Source: Ostreiculturibacter nitratireducens | GTDB lineage: Bacteria; Pseudomonadota; Alphaproteobacteria; Rhodobacterales; Rhodobacteraceae | DNA length: 64,000 nucleotides | Reading direction: 5' to 3' | Assembly: GCF_032670585.1 (NCBI RefSeq) | Contig: NZ_JAVQHL010000001.1 | Coordinates: 558,001-622,000, forward strand | Shown: positions 1-8,587 of the stretch, piece by piece | Layout of the letters: every line of letters starts with the position of its first letter | Position numbering within the stretch: position 1 is the first letter of the stretch | Translations under genes and position numbers: made by a program | The notes under the pieces: generated by a model | The model's input: the letters and a program-made list of their open reading frames with translations, nothing else | Told to the model about the DNA's origin: nothing | The model's database searches: none

Positions 1-2392
1 GCTCGCGGTGGAGCGGAACCGGGTCCGGGAAGGTCCAGACGACGGCGCGGGCCTTCGCGTTGCCGTAGGGCGCGCAGCCGTGCATGATCGCGACGCGCTG
101 GATACCGCCCGAGAGGTCGATCTTCCAGTTCACGCCATCAAGCGCCTCCTGATCGTCGGAGCCGGCCACCATCCTGATCGCGGCCATTTCGTCTTCGGTC
201 AGGTCCTTGTCCCAGCCGAGGCCTCGCAGCATCCCGTAGGTGAACTCGGGATAACCGTCCTCGATCTCGGACCCAACGGGCCAACTGTCCTCTGCAAGGA
301 GGTTGTCGCCGTCGCGTTCGACCCCGAAGCGCGCGCGGAAGCCCATGCCACCCTTCGCCACCGGGATCGACGTGTCGTAGAGCACGGCGGACCCCGTATG
401 CTTCATCTCCGGCGTGCCCCAGCACGGCCAGGGGAGACCGTAGAACTCGCCGTCATGCGGACCGCCGAGGGCCCTGAGGGTCGTCCTGTCGAAGGTGTGC
501 TGATACTTCATGTGCGACTTCAGCCGCTCGGGCGACTGCCCGGTCATGCCGATCGTCCACATGCCGCGGTTCCACTCGCGGGTGATGTCCTCGACGTCGG
601 GCTCGGCACCGTTGACCTTGATGTTGCGGAACATCCGGTCCGCGAAGCCGAACTTCTGCGCGAACAGATAGATGATCTCGTGGTCCACCTTCGATTCGAA
701 GAGCGGATCGATCACCTTCTCGCGCCACTGGATCGAACGGTTCGAGGCGGTCACGGAGCCGTAGGTCTCGAACTGCGTGGAGGCCGGCAGCAGGAAGACG
801 CCGTCCTGACGGTCCTGCAGCACCGCGGTCATCGTCGGATAGGGGTCGATGACGACCAGAAGGTCGAGCATTCCCATGGCCTTGCGCATCTCAGGCAGGC
901 GGGTCTGCGAGTTCGGCGCATGGCCCCACATCACCATCACCTTGGTGTTGTCGGGCTGCTCGAGGTTCTCTTTCGCCTCGAGGACGCCATCGATCCAGCG
1001 CGACACCGGGATGCCGGTCTCGTTCATCATGGCCTTCGGCTTGCCGTCCTTGCCAGTCATCGTGGCGAAACGGCCCTTGAGCCAGTCGAGATCCTCTTCC
1101 CAGACCCGCGCCCAATGCGCGTAGGCGCCCGCTGTCAGGCCGAAGTAGCCCGGCAGCGTGTCGGCGAGAACGCCGAGGTCGGTCGCGCCCTGCACGTTGT
1201 CGTGACCGCGGAAGATGTTTGCGCCACCGCCAGACGTGCCGATGTTGCCAAGGGCGAGCTGAAGGATCGAATAGGCGCGGGTGTTGGACGAGCCGTTCGT
1301 GTGCTGTGTGCCGCCCATGCACCAGATCAGCGTGCCGGGGCGGTTGTTGGCCAGCGTCTGCGCGACGCGTTCAAGCTGCGACCCCGGAACACCGGTCACG
1401 CGCTCGACCTCGTCGGGCGTCCACTTGGCGACCTCGAGACGGATCTGGTCCATCCCCCAGACGCGGCGGCGGATGTATTCCTTGTCCTCCCAGCCGTTCT
1501 CGAAGATATGCCAGAGGATGCCCCAGACGAGCGCCACGTCCGTTCCCGGGCGGAAGCGGACGAATTCGTCCGCATGGGCCGCTGTCCGCGTGAAGCGCGG
1601 ATCGCACACGATGAGGGGTGCGTTGTTCTCCTCCTTCGCCTTCAGGAGATGCAGCAACGACACCGGATGCGCCTCGGCCGGGTTCGATCCGAAGAGGATG
1701 ATCGACCGGGAATTGTGGATGTCGTTGTAGGAGTTCGTCATCGCGCCGTAGCCCCAGGTGTTCGCAACACCTGCGACCGTGGTCGAATGGCAGATGCGCG
1801 CCTGGTGGTCGATGTTGTTCGTGCCCCAGTAGGCGGCGAACTTGCGAAGCAGGTAGGCCTGCTCGTTCGAATGCTTGGCCGATCCGAGCCAGTAGACGGA
1901 ATCCGGGCCCGAAGTCTCACGCACTTCGAGCATCTTGTCGCCGATCTCGTTGATCGCCTCTTCCCAGGAAACCTGCTGCCACTTGCCGCCGACAAGCTTC
2001 ATCGGATGCTTCAGGCGGCGATCGCCGTGGGCATGTTCTCGGACGGACGCGCCTTTCGCGCAGTGCCCGCCCAGGCTGAACGGAGAATCGAACCCCACGC
2101 CCTGCCGCGTCCACACGCCGTGGTCCAGTTCGGCAATCACCGAACATCCCACCGAACAATGCGTGCAGACCGTCATCCTGGTTTCCACAGAACCGGCAGT
2201 GGCTTCAGCGGTCTGAGCTTCGGCGCGCTGGACCATGCCGCCCGGCAGGGCAGTCATGGCAGTGGCACCGCCAAAGGCGAGCCCCGAGCGCTTCAAGAAT
2301 GTGCGGCGGTCGACCGCCACGGTACCGAGCTCTGCACCGGCCGAGGACAGCCGGGGGCCTCTCGCAACCCCATTTGTCTTCTTCCTGAGCAT
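1..2392 (-). CDS. fdhA: Formate dehydrogenase catalytic (alpha) subunit, 3' end outside window
   Basis: Molybdopterin oxidoreductase that oxidises formate to CO2 in the periplasm. About 797 residues are visible and the reading frame stays open to the left edge. A Tat signal (twin Arg 29-30, DRRTFLKRSG) is followed by a 4Fe-4S cluster motif with Cys76, Cys79, Cys83 and Cys111 (CTHCSVGC then GGHCAKG). The active-site segment QARICHSTTVAG carries Cys201 where some homologues use selenocysteine, so this is a Cys-type enzyme. The start at 2392 has GGAGAG four bases upstream. It follows the small Tat protein and TorD-type chaperone in the same direction, the usual order of the membrane-anchored FdhABC systems; the Fe-S and cytochrome subunits should lie to the left. 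A long open frame on the plus strand over this gene is a GC-rich shadow. Confidence 0.95.
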   Translation of the reverse strand, partial: MLRKKTNGVARGPRLSSAGAELGTVAVDRRTFLKRSGLAFGGATAMTALPGGMVQRAEAQTAEATAGSVETRMTVCTHCSVGCSVIAELDHGVWTRQGVGFDSPFSLGGHCAKGASVREHAHGDRRLKHPMKLVGGKWQQVSWEEAINEIGDKMLEVRETSGPDSVYWLGSAKHSNEQAYLLRKFAAYWGTNNIDHQARICHSTTVAGVANTWGYGAMTNSYNDIHNSRSIILFGSNPAEAHPVSLLHLLKAKEENNAPLIVCDPRFTRTAAHADEFVRFRPGTDVALVWGILWHIFENGWEDKEYIRRRVWGMDQIRLEVAKWTPDEVERVTGVPGSQLERVAQTLANNRPGTLIWCMGGTQHTNGSSNTRAYSILQLALGNIGTSGGGANIFRGHDNVQGATDLGVLADTLPGYFGLTAGAYAHWARVWEEDLDWLKGRFATMTGKDGKPKAMMNETGIPVSRWIDGVLEAKENLEQPDNTKVMVMWGHAPNSQTRLPEMRKAMGMLDLLVVIDPYPTMTAVLQDRQDGVFLLPASTQFETYGSVTASNRSIQWREKVIDPLFESKVDHEIIYLFAQKFGFADRMFRNIKVNGAEPDVEDITREWNRGMWTIGMTGQSPERLKSHMKYQHTFDRTTLRALGGPHDGEFYGLPWPCWGTPEMKHTGSAVLYDTSIPVAKGGMGFRARFGVERDGDNLLAEDSWPVGSEIEDGYPEFTYGMLRGLGWDKDLTEDEMAAIRMVAGSDDQEALDGVNWKIDLSGGIQRVAIMHGCAPYGNAKARAVVWTFPDPVPLHRE

Positions 2393-2445
2393 CTTACTCT
2401 CCGTTGTGAATGTGTTGCCCGAAGGCGGCGTTCAGGAGTGTCCGC

Positions 2446-2643
2446 TCAGAAGCGGGCACTCTCGTAGTAGGCCCTCACGTGGGCGGTTTCCCGGTAGCTC
2501 TCTCCCGGCTGGGATATGGCCGCCTCGGCGGCCTCGGGCACCGCGCCGGTGGCCAACGCGGCCCCTCCGGCGATGGTGCTGACACCGGCGAACTTCAGGA
2601 AACCGCGCCGGTCCGTGCGGACCCCTTCGGTCTTGTCCTCCAT
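2446..2643 (-). CDS. Small formate dehydrogenase-region Tat-signal protein
   Basis: A 65-residue protein that is mostly a Tat signal: TDRRGFLKFAG at residues 10-20 followed by a hydrophobic Ala/Gly stretch and a short tail ending in YYESARF. Proteins of this type are a recognised family found between the chaperone and the catalytic subunit of periplasmic formate dehydrogenases, and may help folding or export of the complex; the biochemical role is not settled. The start is set by GGGAGGAGAC just upstream of the ATG; a longer in-frame reading upstream lacks a ribosome site and is Arg-rich noise. It lies 53 bp before fdhA and 81 bp after the chaperone gene. Confidence 0.85.
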   Translation of the reverse strand: MEDKTEGVRTDRRGFLKFAGVSTIAGGAALATGAVPEAAEAAISQPGESYRETAHVRAYYESARF

Positions 2644-2724
2644 CGAAGTCTCCTCCCTATGACGCCCCGTTGGACACCCGCGGCAGGCCGGGCGTCTTCG
2701 CCTGGCCACGGGGTATGCGCTTCG

Positions 2725-3327
2725 TCACATCTCGAAGGCGGCAGCCTCGATCGCCATGAACAGCCGCCCGATGCGTCCTGCGGGCGCATACAGTCGGGCC
2801 TGAGGCAACTCCTCGAGATCGGCAAAGAAATGCGGCGCCCAGCTTCCGACGTGCTGGGCAAAGAATTCTGACTGGACGGACAGCGGCTGTGGCGCACCGA
2901 AGCTGCCGTCGATCAGACCGGCCATCATTTCCATCAGAGCCGCGATGTGATCTTCGGGTTCCTTCACCTCGGGGTTGCGGGCGATCCCGAGAGGTTCCAT
3001 GTCGGTCCGGAGCCGGGCCAACGGCTTTTCATGAAGGAAACCCGTCAGGTAGTAGGAACCATAGGGCAGCAGAAGCCCCCGGCTGATCCCGACGAACAGA
3101 AGCTGGTATTCATCGCTCGCGGCCTCCGGCGTCGTCTCGCGCGCAGCCGCGGCCAGGGCGGAAATCGCCTGCCCCATCTCGGTCTCGTCCCCGGCAAGAG
3201 CGGCAAGCGAACTGAGGAACGCACTGTCGGGTGCTCTCGCGAACAACCGGGCCAGCAAACGATACATGCCTGCGCGAAGCTGGTCTGCCTCGTCCATGGC
3301 TGTGTGCACCGTTCGGGCTTGCTGCAT
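2725..3327 (-). CDS. TorD-family chaperone for formate dehydrogenase
   Basis: A 200-residue all-helical protein of the TorD/DmsD family, cytoplasmic chaperones that bind Tat signals and assist molybdenum cofactor insertion. Family marks are the central EYQLLFVG and the EPEDHIAALMEMM helix, with the C-terminal APAGRIGRLFMAIE segment. First gene of the fdh operon, so its likely client is the fdhA product. Start chosen at 3327 because AGGGGG lies about ten bases upstream; an ATG at 3336 is possible but sits almost on top of that site. Confidence 0.88.
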   Translation of the reverse strand: MQQARTVHTAMDEADQLRAGMYRLLARLFARAPDSAFLSSLAALAGDETEMGQAISALAAAARETTPEAASDEYQLLFVGISRGLLLPYGSYYLTGFLHEKPLARLRTDMEPLGIARNPEVKEPEDHIAALMEMMAGLIDGSFGAPQPLSVQSEFFAQHVGSWAPHFFADLEELPQARLYAPAGRIGRLFMAIEAAAFEM

Positions 3328-3592
3328 TGCTGGCATTCCCCCTCATGCGAATGTCACCACCTCTTGCCCTCAAGAGCAAACAAAAAATTAGCACACTTGC
3401 GACTTTTGGGGGGCCGCACGGGGATCAAGGCGAGGAAATCCAAGGGATTCCTGCGCATCCTGACCTTGAAACGCGCAAAAGATCCGACGCTTTCACGGGA
3501 AACCTTCTCTGCGAAGGGGACGCGAAGGCGCGACCCCATTTACAGGGTTGGATGGGAACAGTCCTTGCGCCGATCGCCCCCGGCAATTGACG
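3328..3592. promoter_or_regulatory. Region between the V-ATPase operon end and the fdh operon start
   Basis: Both flanking operons run leftward, so this 265-bp stretch should hold the end of the V-ATPase transcript and the promoter of the fdh operon. It is AT-richer than its surroundings near 3375-3395. A palindrome CTCTTG-CCCT-CAAGAG at 3361-3376 lies about 35 bp upstream of the chaperone start and could be an operator. No convincing terminator with a U tract was seen. Confidence 0.35.
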
Positions 3593-4195
3593 CTAGCGCC
3601 GCGCGTTCCGGATGCGCAGCGCCTCCTCCTGATCGCTTTCGTCGAGGGCCTCGGTGACCGCTGCGAGGTTCTGTTCCGTTTCCGGCAGGATCACGTTTTC
3701 CAGAGCGCGGGCCCGCCTTTCGGTGGCCCGGTATTCGCGAATGAGACGGCGTATGTTCTGGGCGTGAACCGCGATCCGCACAGCGAGCGGCACCAGCTCG
3801 CCAAAGGCGCGCCGGCAGTCCTCGGCCACCTCGGAAGCATCCAGCGCCTCGAACGGTCCCGGTGTCTTCCAGCCGGCATCGGGGACTTCGAGAAGGCCGA
3901 GTCCAAGGAAATTCCGGGTCCGGAACTGAAGGCCCGTCGCCTGCCCGGCGGAGGAAGGATAGAGGCTCAGGCTTTCCAGACCGTGCCGCCCGATCGCGCC
4001 CTTCAGCCTTGCCACCGCCTCGGTCATCGCCTCGTCATAGGATCGGCGCGACGCCCGCCAGTTTTCGAGTTCCTTCAGCAGCGTCGCCGCAAGCAGCATC
4101 CGCTTCTCGTCGAGGAACTCGTAACCGTTCTCGAGAAAGCGCTTGTCCTCGGCCAACGCGAGCGCCGCGCCGCGGGTGGGGATTATCTCAGCCAT
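3593..4195 (-). CDS. ntpD: V/A-type ATPase subunit D (central stalk)
   Basis: A 200-residue protein of the V/A-ATPase subunit D family, the coiled-coil central rotor shaft. It begins MAEIIPTRGAALALAEDKRFL, close to the family's PTR.xL..lk..L start, and has long helices at both ends (residues 10-65 and 140-195) that form the shaft. Last gene of the operon. Its ATG overlaps the end of the subunit B gene by 8 bp, which indicates translational coupling. The 68 residues of open frame upstream of this ATG do not resemble the family and were excluded. Confidence 0.88.
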   Translation of the reverse strand: MAEIIPTRGAALALAEDKRFLENGYEFLDEKRMLLAATLLKELENWRASRRSYDEAMTEAVARLKGAIGRHGLESLSLYPSSAGQATGLQFRTRNFLGLGLLEVPDAGWKTPGPFEALDASEVAEDCRRAFGELVPLAVRIAVHAQNIRRLIREYRATERRARALENVILPETEQNLAAVTEALDESDQEEALRIRNARR

Positions 4196-5597
4196 CGCCC
4201 GGCTCTGCCTGCTTCTCGGACACGGGCTTGATGTGGCGGGCGATCTGCGCATCCGAAAGCCTCGACAATTCGACGGTCGGCAGCATGGCGAGGATCTTCC
4301 ATCCCAGGGCGAAGCTTTCCTCGAACGGGCGCATTTCCTTCTGGTGGACGAATTCCGCCTCGAACCGGTCGCCGAAGTCGAGATACAGCCGATCGACATC
4401 TGTCAGACCGTCGCGGCCGACGACGCTTGAAAGGATGCGCACCCGTGTCGCGCGGGCGTAGGTCGAAAAAAGCTGCTGCGCCAAAGCGGGGTGGTCCTTG
4501 TGCGTGTAGCCCTCGCCTATCCCCTGGTCGATGAGCCGCGACAGCGACGGAAGCACATTCACCGGCGGGTAGATGCCCTTGTGCTCCAGCGTGCGGTCAA
4601 GGACGACCTGGCCCTCCGTGATGTAGCCGGTGAGATCGGGGATCGGGTGGCTGATGTCATCGGCGGGCATGGTCAGGATCGGCAGCTGCGTCAGCGTGCC
4701 CGGGACGCCCTTGATCCACCCCGCGCGCTCGTAGATCGTGGCGAGGTCGGAATACATGTAGCCCGGATAGCCCTTGCGCGAGGGGATTTCGCCGTGGCTC
4801 GCCGACACCTCCCGCAGAGCCTCGCAATAGTTCGTCATGTCGGTGAGCACGACGAGAACGTGGCGGCCCTCCTCGAAGGCTAGGTATTCGGCGGCCGTCA
4901 AGGCGTACCGGGGTGTGAGCAGGCGCTGCGCCGAGGGTTCGGAGGCTAGGTTCAGGAACATCGCCGTATGTTCGAGCGCGCCCGACTCCTCCATCGCCGC
5001 GCGGAAGTTCTCGGCCGCGTCATGCGACACCCCGATCCCCGCGAAGACGACGGCGAAACCCGCCTCGTCCTCGCCCCTGAGCCGCGCATTCTGCGCGATG
5101 CCGGCGGCCAGCCGGTCGTGCGGCAGGCCGCCGGCGGAAAAGATCGGCAGCTTCTGGCCCCGAACGAGGCTGTTCAGGATATCGATGGAGGAAACGCCGG
5201 TCTCGATGAAATCCTGCGGCAGGCCGCGCGTCGCGGGGTTGATCGTTCCGGTATCGACGCGACGCCGCACCACTGCGGGCACCGGAACGCCCCCATCGCG
5301 CGGTCGCCCCACCCCGTCGAATACGCGGCCCAGTAGTCCGGGGCCCAGCGCCATCGTCATCGGCTCGCCGCGAAACCGGACGGTCACGTCCTCGATGCCG
5401 AGGCCCGTTGTGCTTTCGAGAAGCTCCATCACGATGCGGTCTTCGTCCAGCGCAACGATGCGCCCGAGCCGGACGCTGCCGTCGGCGCCCTCGACCTCGA
5501 CCGCCTCGCCCAGTCCGACGTTGACGACCCGCTTGAGGAAGACCAGCGGGCCTTCGATCGAGGTGACCGCGCCCTTCGTTCGGAGTTCAAACGTCAT
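4188..5597 (-). CDS. ntpB: V/A-type ATPase subunit B (non-catalytic)
   Basis: A 469-residue subunit of the V1/A1 headpiece that alternates with subunit A. The core has GQKLPIFSAGGLPHDRLA where subunit A has its P-loop, as expected for the regulatory B subunit, and the conserved YPGYMYSDLATIYERAG region. The C-terminal helical domain includes the GDRFEAEFVHQ segment. The start at 5597 has GGGAGG upstream and overlaps the 3' end of the A gene by 11 bp. Length and domain order are normal for the family. Confidence 0.95.
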   Translation of the reverse strand: MTFELRTKGAVTSIEGPLVFLKRVVNVGLGEAVEVEGADGSVRLGRIVALDEDRIVMELLESTTGLGIEDVTVRFRGEPMTMALGPGLLGRVFDGVGRPRDGGVPVPAVVRRRVDTGTINPATRGLPQDFIETGVSSIDILNSLVRGQKLPIFSAGGLPHDRLAAGIAQNARLRGEDEAGFAVVFAGIGVSHDAAENFRAAMEESGALEHTAMFLNLASEPSAQRLLTPRYALTAAEYLAFEEGRHVLVVLTDMTNYCEALREVSASHGEIPSRKGYPGYMYSDLATIYERAGWIKGVPGTLTQLPILTMPADDISHPIPDLTGYITEGQVVLDRTLEHKGIYPPVNVLPSLSRLIDQGIGEGYTHKDHPALAQQLFSTYARATRVRILSSVVGRDGLTDVDRLYLDFGDRFEAEFVHQKEMRPFEESFALGWKILAMLPTVELSRLSDAQIARHIKPVSEKQAEPGDG

Positions 5598-7305
5598 CGC
5601 GGCCCTCCCGTCCAAGGTCTCCGATCGCATTCTCCATCTGCTCGGTCAGCGCCGAGAAAGCTTCCGGATCGCCAGCCGGGATCTCCTCGCCCATCCGGGA
5701 AATCCGCCGGAAGACGGGCACCTCCGCGATCGACTGGACCTCAACGCCGCGCGCCACGGCCGCCTCCGCCACGTCGAAGAAGCGCATGAGGACGCCGAGC
5801 ATGGCCGTCTGCTTTTCCGGCGAGCATGTCCGGTCCGTCACCGAGAACGCCGATTGCCGCAGGAAGGCGTCATCCACGAGGCTCGCGCAAAGAAGCGTCA
5901 GCTGTTGCGCCTGAGGCATCGCGTCCCGTCCGACGATGCGCGCCATCCGTTCAAGCTCCGCCTGCGCCTCCAGCAGATCGAGGATCCGCGCGCGCTGCTG
6001 GCGCCAGTTCGGATTGCCATGTTCGGTCCACCATCCGGCGAGGCCATCGGCGTCTTCGGAATAGCTCTGCAAGGGATGGATCGCCGGGTAGAAGCGCGCT
6101 TGCGCCCGGCCCCGGTCCAGCCCCCAGAAGGATCGGACGTAGCGCTTCGTGTGGCTCGTGACGGGCTCCGAGAAGTCGCCCGCCGGCGGGCTCACCGCCC
6201 CGATCAGGGTCAGCGATCCTTCCGCGCCGCCCAGGGTCTCTACCCGGGCCGCCCGTTCGTAGAACTCCGACATGCGCGAGGAAAGGTAGGCGGGATAACC
6301 GCTTTCCGATGGCAGTTCACCCAGACGCGCCGACACCTCGCGCAGCGCCTCCGCCCAGCGCGAGGTGGAGTCCGCCATCAGGGCCACATTGAACCCCTGG
6401 TCGCGGAAATACTCGCCGACGGTCACCCCGGTGTAGATCGACGCCTCCCGCGCGGCCACCGGCATGTTGGAGGTGTTGGCGACGATCACCGTCCGCTCCA
6501 TCAGAGGCCGTCCGGTCCGGGGGTCTTCGAGTTCCGGGAACTCGTGCAGGACCTCGGCCATCTCGTTGCCGCGCTCGCCGCAGCCGACATAGACGATCAC
6601 ATCCGCGTCGGACCACTTCGCCAGTGTCTCCTGCAGGACCGTCTTTCCCGTTCCGAAGCCGCCCGGGATGGCCGCACGCCCACCACGGGCCACGGGGAAC
6701 AGGCTGTCGAGGATCCGTTGGCCGGTGACCATCATCGTGTCCGGCGGGAGCCGCCGCGCCACCGGACGCGGCCGGCGCACGGGCCAGGCGTGGGTCACCG
6801 CGATGTCGCGCGTGGCGCCGTCGGGCAGCTCGATGCGGGCGATGATGTCCTCCTTCGCGAAACTTCCTTGCTCCACGCTGACGACTTCGCCCTCCCTGAG
6901 ATCGGCGGGCACGAGGATGAACTGTTCCTTCGCGGGCCCTGCGACCCTGGCGAGCCGCTGGCCTCCGCGAACGCGATCACCCGCGCTCACCAGCGGCTCC
7001 ATCTCGTAGGTCTCCGGGGCGTCGTCCGGACGAAGCGGGCGCAGGAGCCCGTCGAAGATGTGCCCCAACAGATGCGGCCCAAGTTGCACCGACAGCGGCG
7101 CGCCCATGCCTTCCACCGGGCCTCCGGGGGCGAGCCCGGTCGTGTCCTCATAGACCTGCGCCGTCAGGTCGTCGCCGGACAGGCGCACGATCTCTCCGAG
7201 AAGCGCATCACGGCCGACCCGCACCGCCTCGCCCAGGCTGAAGGGACCGTCCCGCCTTGCCCGGATAACCGGACCCGCGACGGAGGTGATGGTCGCCTTG
7301 CTCAT
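5587..7305 (-). CDS. ntpA: V/A-type ATPase catalytic subunit A
   Basis: A 572-residue catalytic ATPase subunit. The Walker A motif GGFGTGKT is at residues 215-222, preceded by the A-subunit-specific non-homologous region (about 110-190). The CGERGNEMAEVL and LMADSTSRWAEALRE segments that surround the nucleotide site are intact. The ATG overlaps the stop of the upstream subunit E gene as ATGA. Length is typical of bacterial A subunits. Together with B, D, E, F, I and K this defines a V/A-type rather than F-type enzyme. Confidence 0.96.
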   Translation of the reverse strand: MSKATITSVAGPVIRARRDGPFSLGEAVRVGRDALLGEIVRLSGDDLTAQVYEDTTGLAPGGPVEGMGAPLSVQLGPHLLGHIFDGLLRPLRPDDAPETYEMEPLVSAGDRVRGGQRLARVAGPAKEQFILVPADLREGEVVSVEQGSFAKEDIIARIELPDGATRDIAVTHAWPVRRPRPVARRLPPDTMMVTGQRILDSLFPVARGGRAAIPGGFGTGKTVLQETLAKWSDADVIVYVGCGERGNEMAEVLHEFPELEDPRTGRPLMERTVIVANTSNMPVAAREASIYTGVTVGEYFRDQGFNVALMADSTSRWAEALREVSARLGELPSESGYPAYLSSRMSEFYERAARVETLGGAEGSLTLIGAVSPPAGDFSEPVTSHTKRYVRSFWGLDRGRAQARFYPAIHPLQSYSEDADGLAGWWTEHGNPNWRQQRARILDLLEAQAELERMARIVGRDAMPQAQQLTLLCASLVDDAFLRQSAFSVTDRTCSPEKQTAMLGVLMRFFDVAEAAVARGVEVQSIAEVPVFRRISRMGEEIPAGDPEAFSALTEQMENAIGDLGREGRDDV

Positions 7306-7931
7306 GGCGTTCCCTCCCTACCCCGTTCGATTTCGGCCAGAAGCGCCGCTCCAGCCTCATTGGCATCGCCCATCAGTGCCTCGATCCCGGCATCAAGACA
7401 GGCGTTCCCCGCGCACAGGCGCACCCCCGCCTCGAGGTCCGTGGCCACTTCGAAGTCCGGCGCCTTGCCGGTCCGTTCCACCACCTCTTCGGCCGCGGCC
7501 TTTCGCTCGGCTTCGCTCCAGTCCTTCGGGTGTTCGATGACCCAATCCCGGGATACGAGGCGTTCCGACGCCGCACGGACCGCGGCGGCGACCCATGCCT
7601 TTCGTGCCTCGGCGTCTGCCCAAAGCGCGGTGAAGGCCGCCTCGAGCGCCGGCACGCCGTCCTCGATGAGAGCGCCGGCCTCGCGTTGCCTCAGTTGCCG
7701 GCGGAGCGTGTCGAGCCTCGCTGTCTCCTGGCGCGCTGCGTCGGCGCGCCTGCGGCGGAGGTTCTCGATATCCTCGTGAACACGTTCCCGCGCCCGCCTG
7801 TGCGCGGTCCTGACCGCCGACGCCGCCTCTTCCTCCGCCTCGGCGCGCAGGCGATCCAGTTCCTTCCGCGTCGCCGCCTCTATCCGTGCGATCAGTGCCC
7901 GTGCCCGTTCCGCCTGCCTTGCATCCACCAT
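7302..7931 (-). CDS. ntpE: V/A-type ATPase subunit E-like (peripheral stalk)
   Basis: A 209-residue protein with a highly charged N-terminal coiled coil (residues 5-85, many Arg/Glu/Ala) and a compact C-terminal domain, the architecture of the subunit E stator. Sequence identity to well-known E subunits looks low, so the assignment rests on architecture and on its position between F and A. Start at 7931 is one base after the stop of the F gene; 24 further upstream residues are out of character and were excluded. Confidence 0.75.
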   Translation of the reverse strand: MVDARQAERARALIARIEAATRKELDRLRAEAEEEAASAVRTAHRRARERVHEDIENLRRRRADAARQETARLDTLRRQLRQREAGALIEDGVPALEAAFTALWADAEARKAWVAAAVRAASERLVSRDWVIEHPKDWSEAERKAAAEEVVERTGKAPDFEVATDLEAGVRLCAGNACLDAGIEALMGDANEAGAALLAEIERGREGTP

Positions 7932-7932
7932 C

Positions 7933-8229
7933 TCACACCTCGATTCCGAGCGCCCTGCGCACCTCCGCCTCGATGTCGGGCACGGCAACCGTTTCCCGAG
8001 CATCCGGCACGACCGCGAGCAGCGGGTAGCTCGATTCGAGCAATCCGCGGGCCACGGGTTCGGGCAGGCGCGACAGCATTTCCGCCGTCATCACGATCAT
8101 GCAGCAATCCTCGCCTTCGGACGCGATGACTTCCTCGAGCCTTGCGGGATCGGGCGAGAAACTTGGCACGCCCGCAAGCCGGAAACCCGCCGCCGTCACG
8201 TCATCACCGATGAAGATCACCTCGGGCAT
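7933..8229 (-). CDS. ntpF: V/A-type ATPase subunit F
   Basis: A 98-residue protein beginning MPEVIFIGDDVTAAGFRLAGV, the Rossmann-like start of subunit F (NtpG in Enterococcus naming), which sits on the central stalk and modulates activity. The middle has the MIVMTAEMLSRLP segment in place of the family's iiitee.a..i. Ten bases separate its ATG from the end of the c-subunit gene. Length matches the family. Confidence 0.85.
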   Translation of the reverse strand: MPEVIFIGDDVTAAGFRLAGVPSFSPDPARLEEVIASEGEDCCMIVMTAEMLSRLPEPVARGLLESSYPLLAVVPDARETVAVPDIEAEVRRALGIEV

Positions 8230-8239
8230 GACGCCGACC

Positions 8240-8587
8240 TCACACCGTGTTCAGGATAAGGACCGCCACGATCAGCCCGTAGATCGCGATCCCTTCCGCG
8301 AGCCCCACGAGGATGAGCAGCCGCCCAAGCAGTTCGGGTTTCTCCGTCAGCGCCCCGACGGCCGCGCTGCCGACCATCGCAACCGCGTATGCCGCGCCCA
8401 GAGAGGCGAGCCCGGCGGCGATCGCCGCGCCTATCATCGCCAGATCGGCGTGGGCTGACGTCGTCGCCGGTTCGGCCTCCGTCACGGTCTGGGCCAGGGC
8501 CGGGTCGATCCAGAGGTACGTCAGCGCGATCGCCAGAGGCAGGGCGAGCGCGATCAGGCCGATCAATGGTGCGGTAAACCGTTTCAT
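8240..8587 (-). CDS. ntpK: V/A-type ATPase membrane rotor subunit K (c subunit), with N-terminal leader
   Basis: A 115-residue proteolipid of the rotor ring. Residues 48-75 and 88-112 form the c-type hairpin; the ion-carrying acid is Glu98 in LVGLAEGIAIYG. Ahead of this hairpin is an extra hydrophobic segment (residues 5-25) ending WIDPALAQT, which looks like a signal peptide or a third helix. Residues that bind Na+ in sodium-type c rings (Gln in helix 1, Ser/Thr after the Glu) are replaced by Val and Gly/Ile, so proton coupling is inferred. It overlaps the stop of the subunit I gene by ATGA. Confidence 0.88.
   Translation of the reverse strand: MKRFTAPLIGLIALALPLAIALTYLWIDPALAQTVTEAEPATTSAHADLAMIGAAIAAGLASLGAAYAVAMVGSAAVGALTEKPELLGRLLILVGLAEGIAIYGLIVAVLILNTV

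Noticed and set aside
8..2467. Long rightward open frame of over 800 codons across the formate dehydrogenase gene
   Set aside because: Composition is Arg/His/Val-rich with no family features, while the opposite strand gives an unmistakable formate dehydrogenase.
4837..7779. Rightward open frame of about 980 codons across the V-ATPase A, B and E genes
   Set aside because: It is antisense to three well-defined ATPase genes and has no domain signature; high GC keeps stop codons rare.
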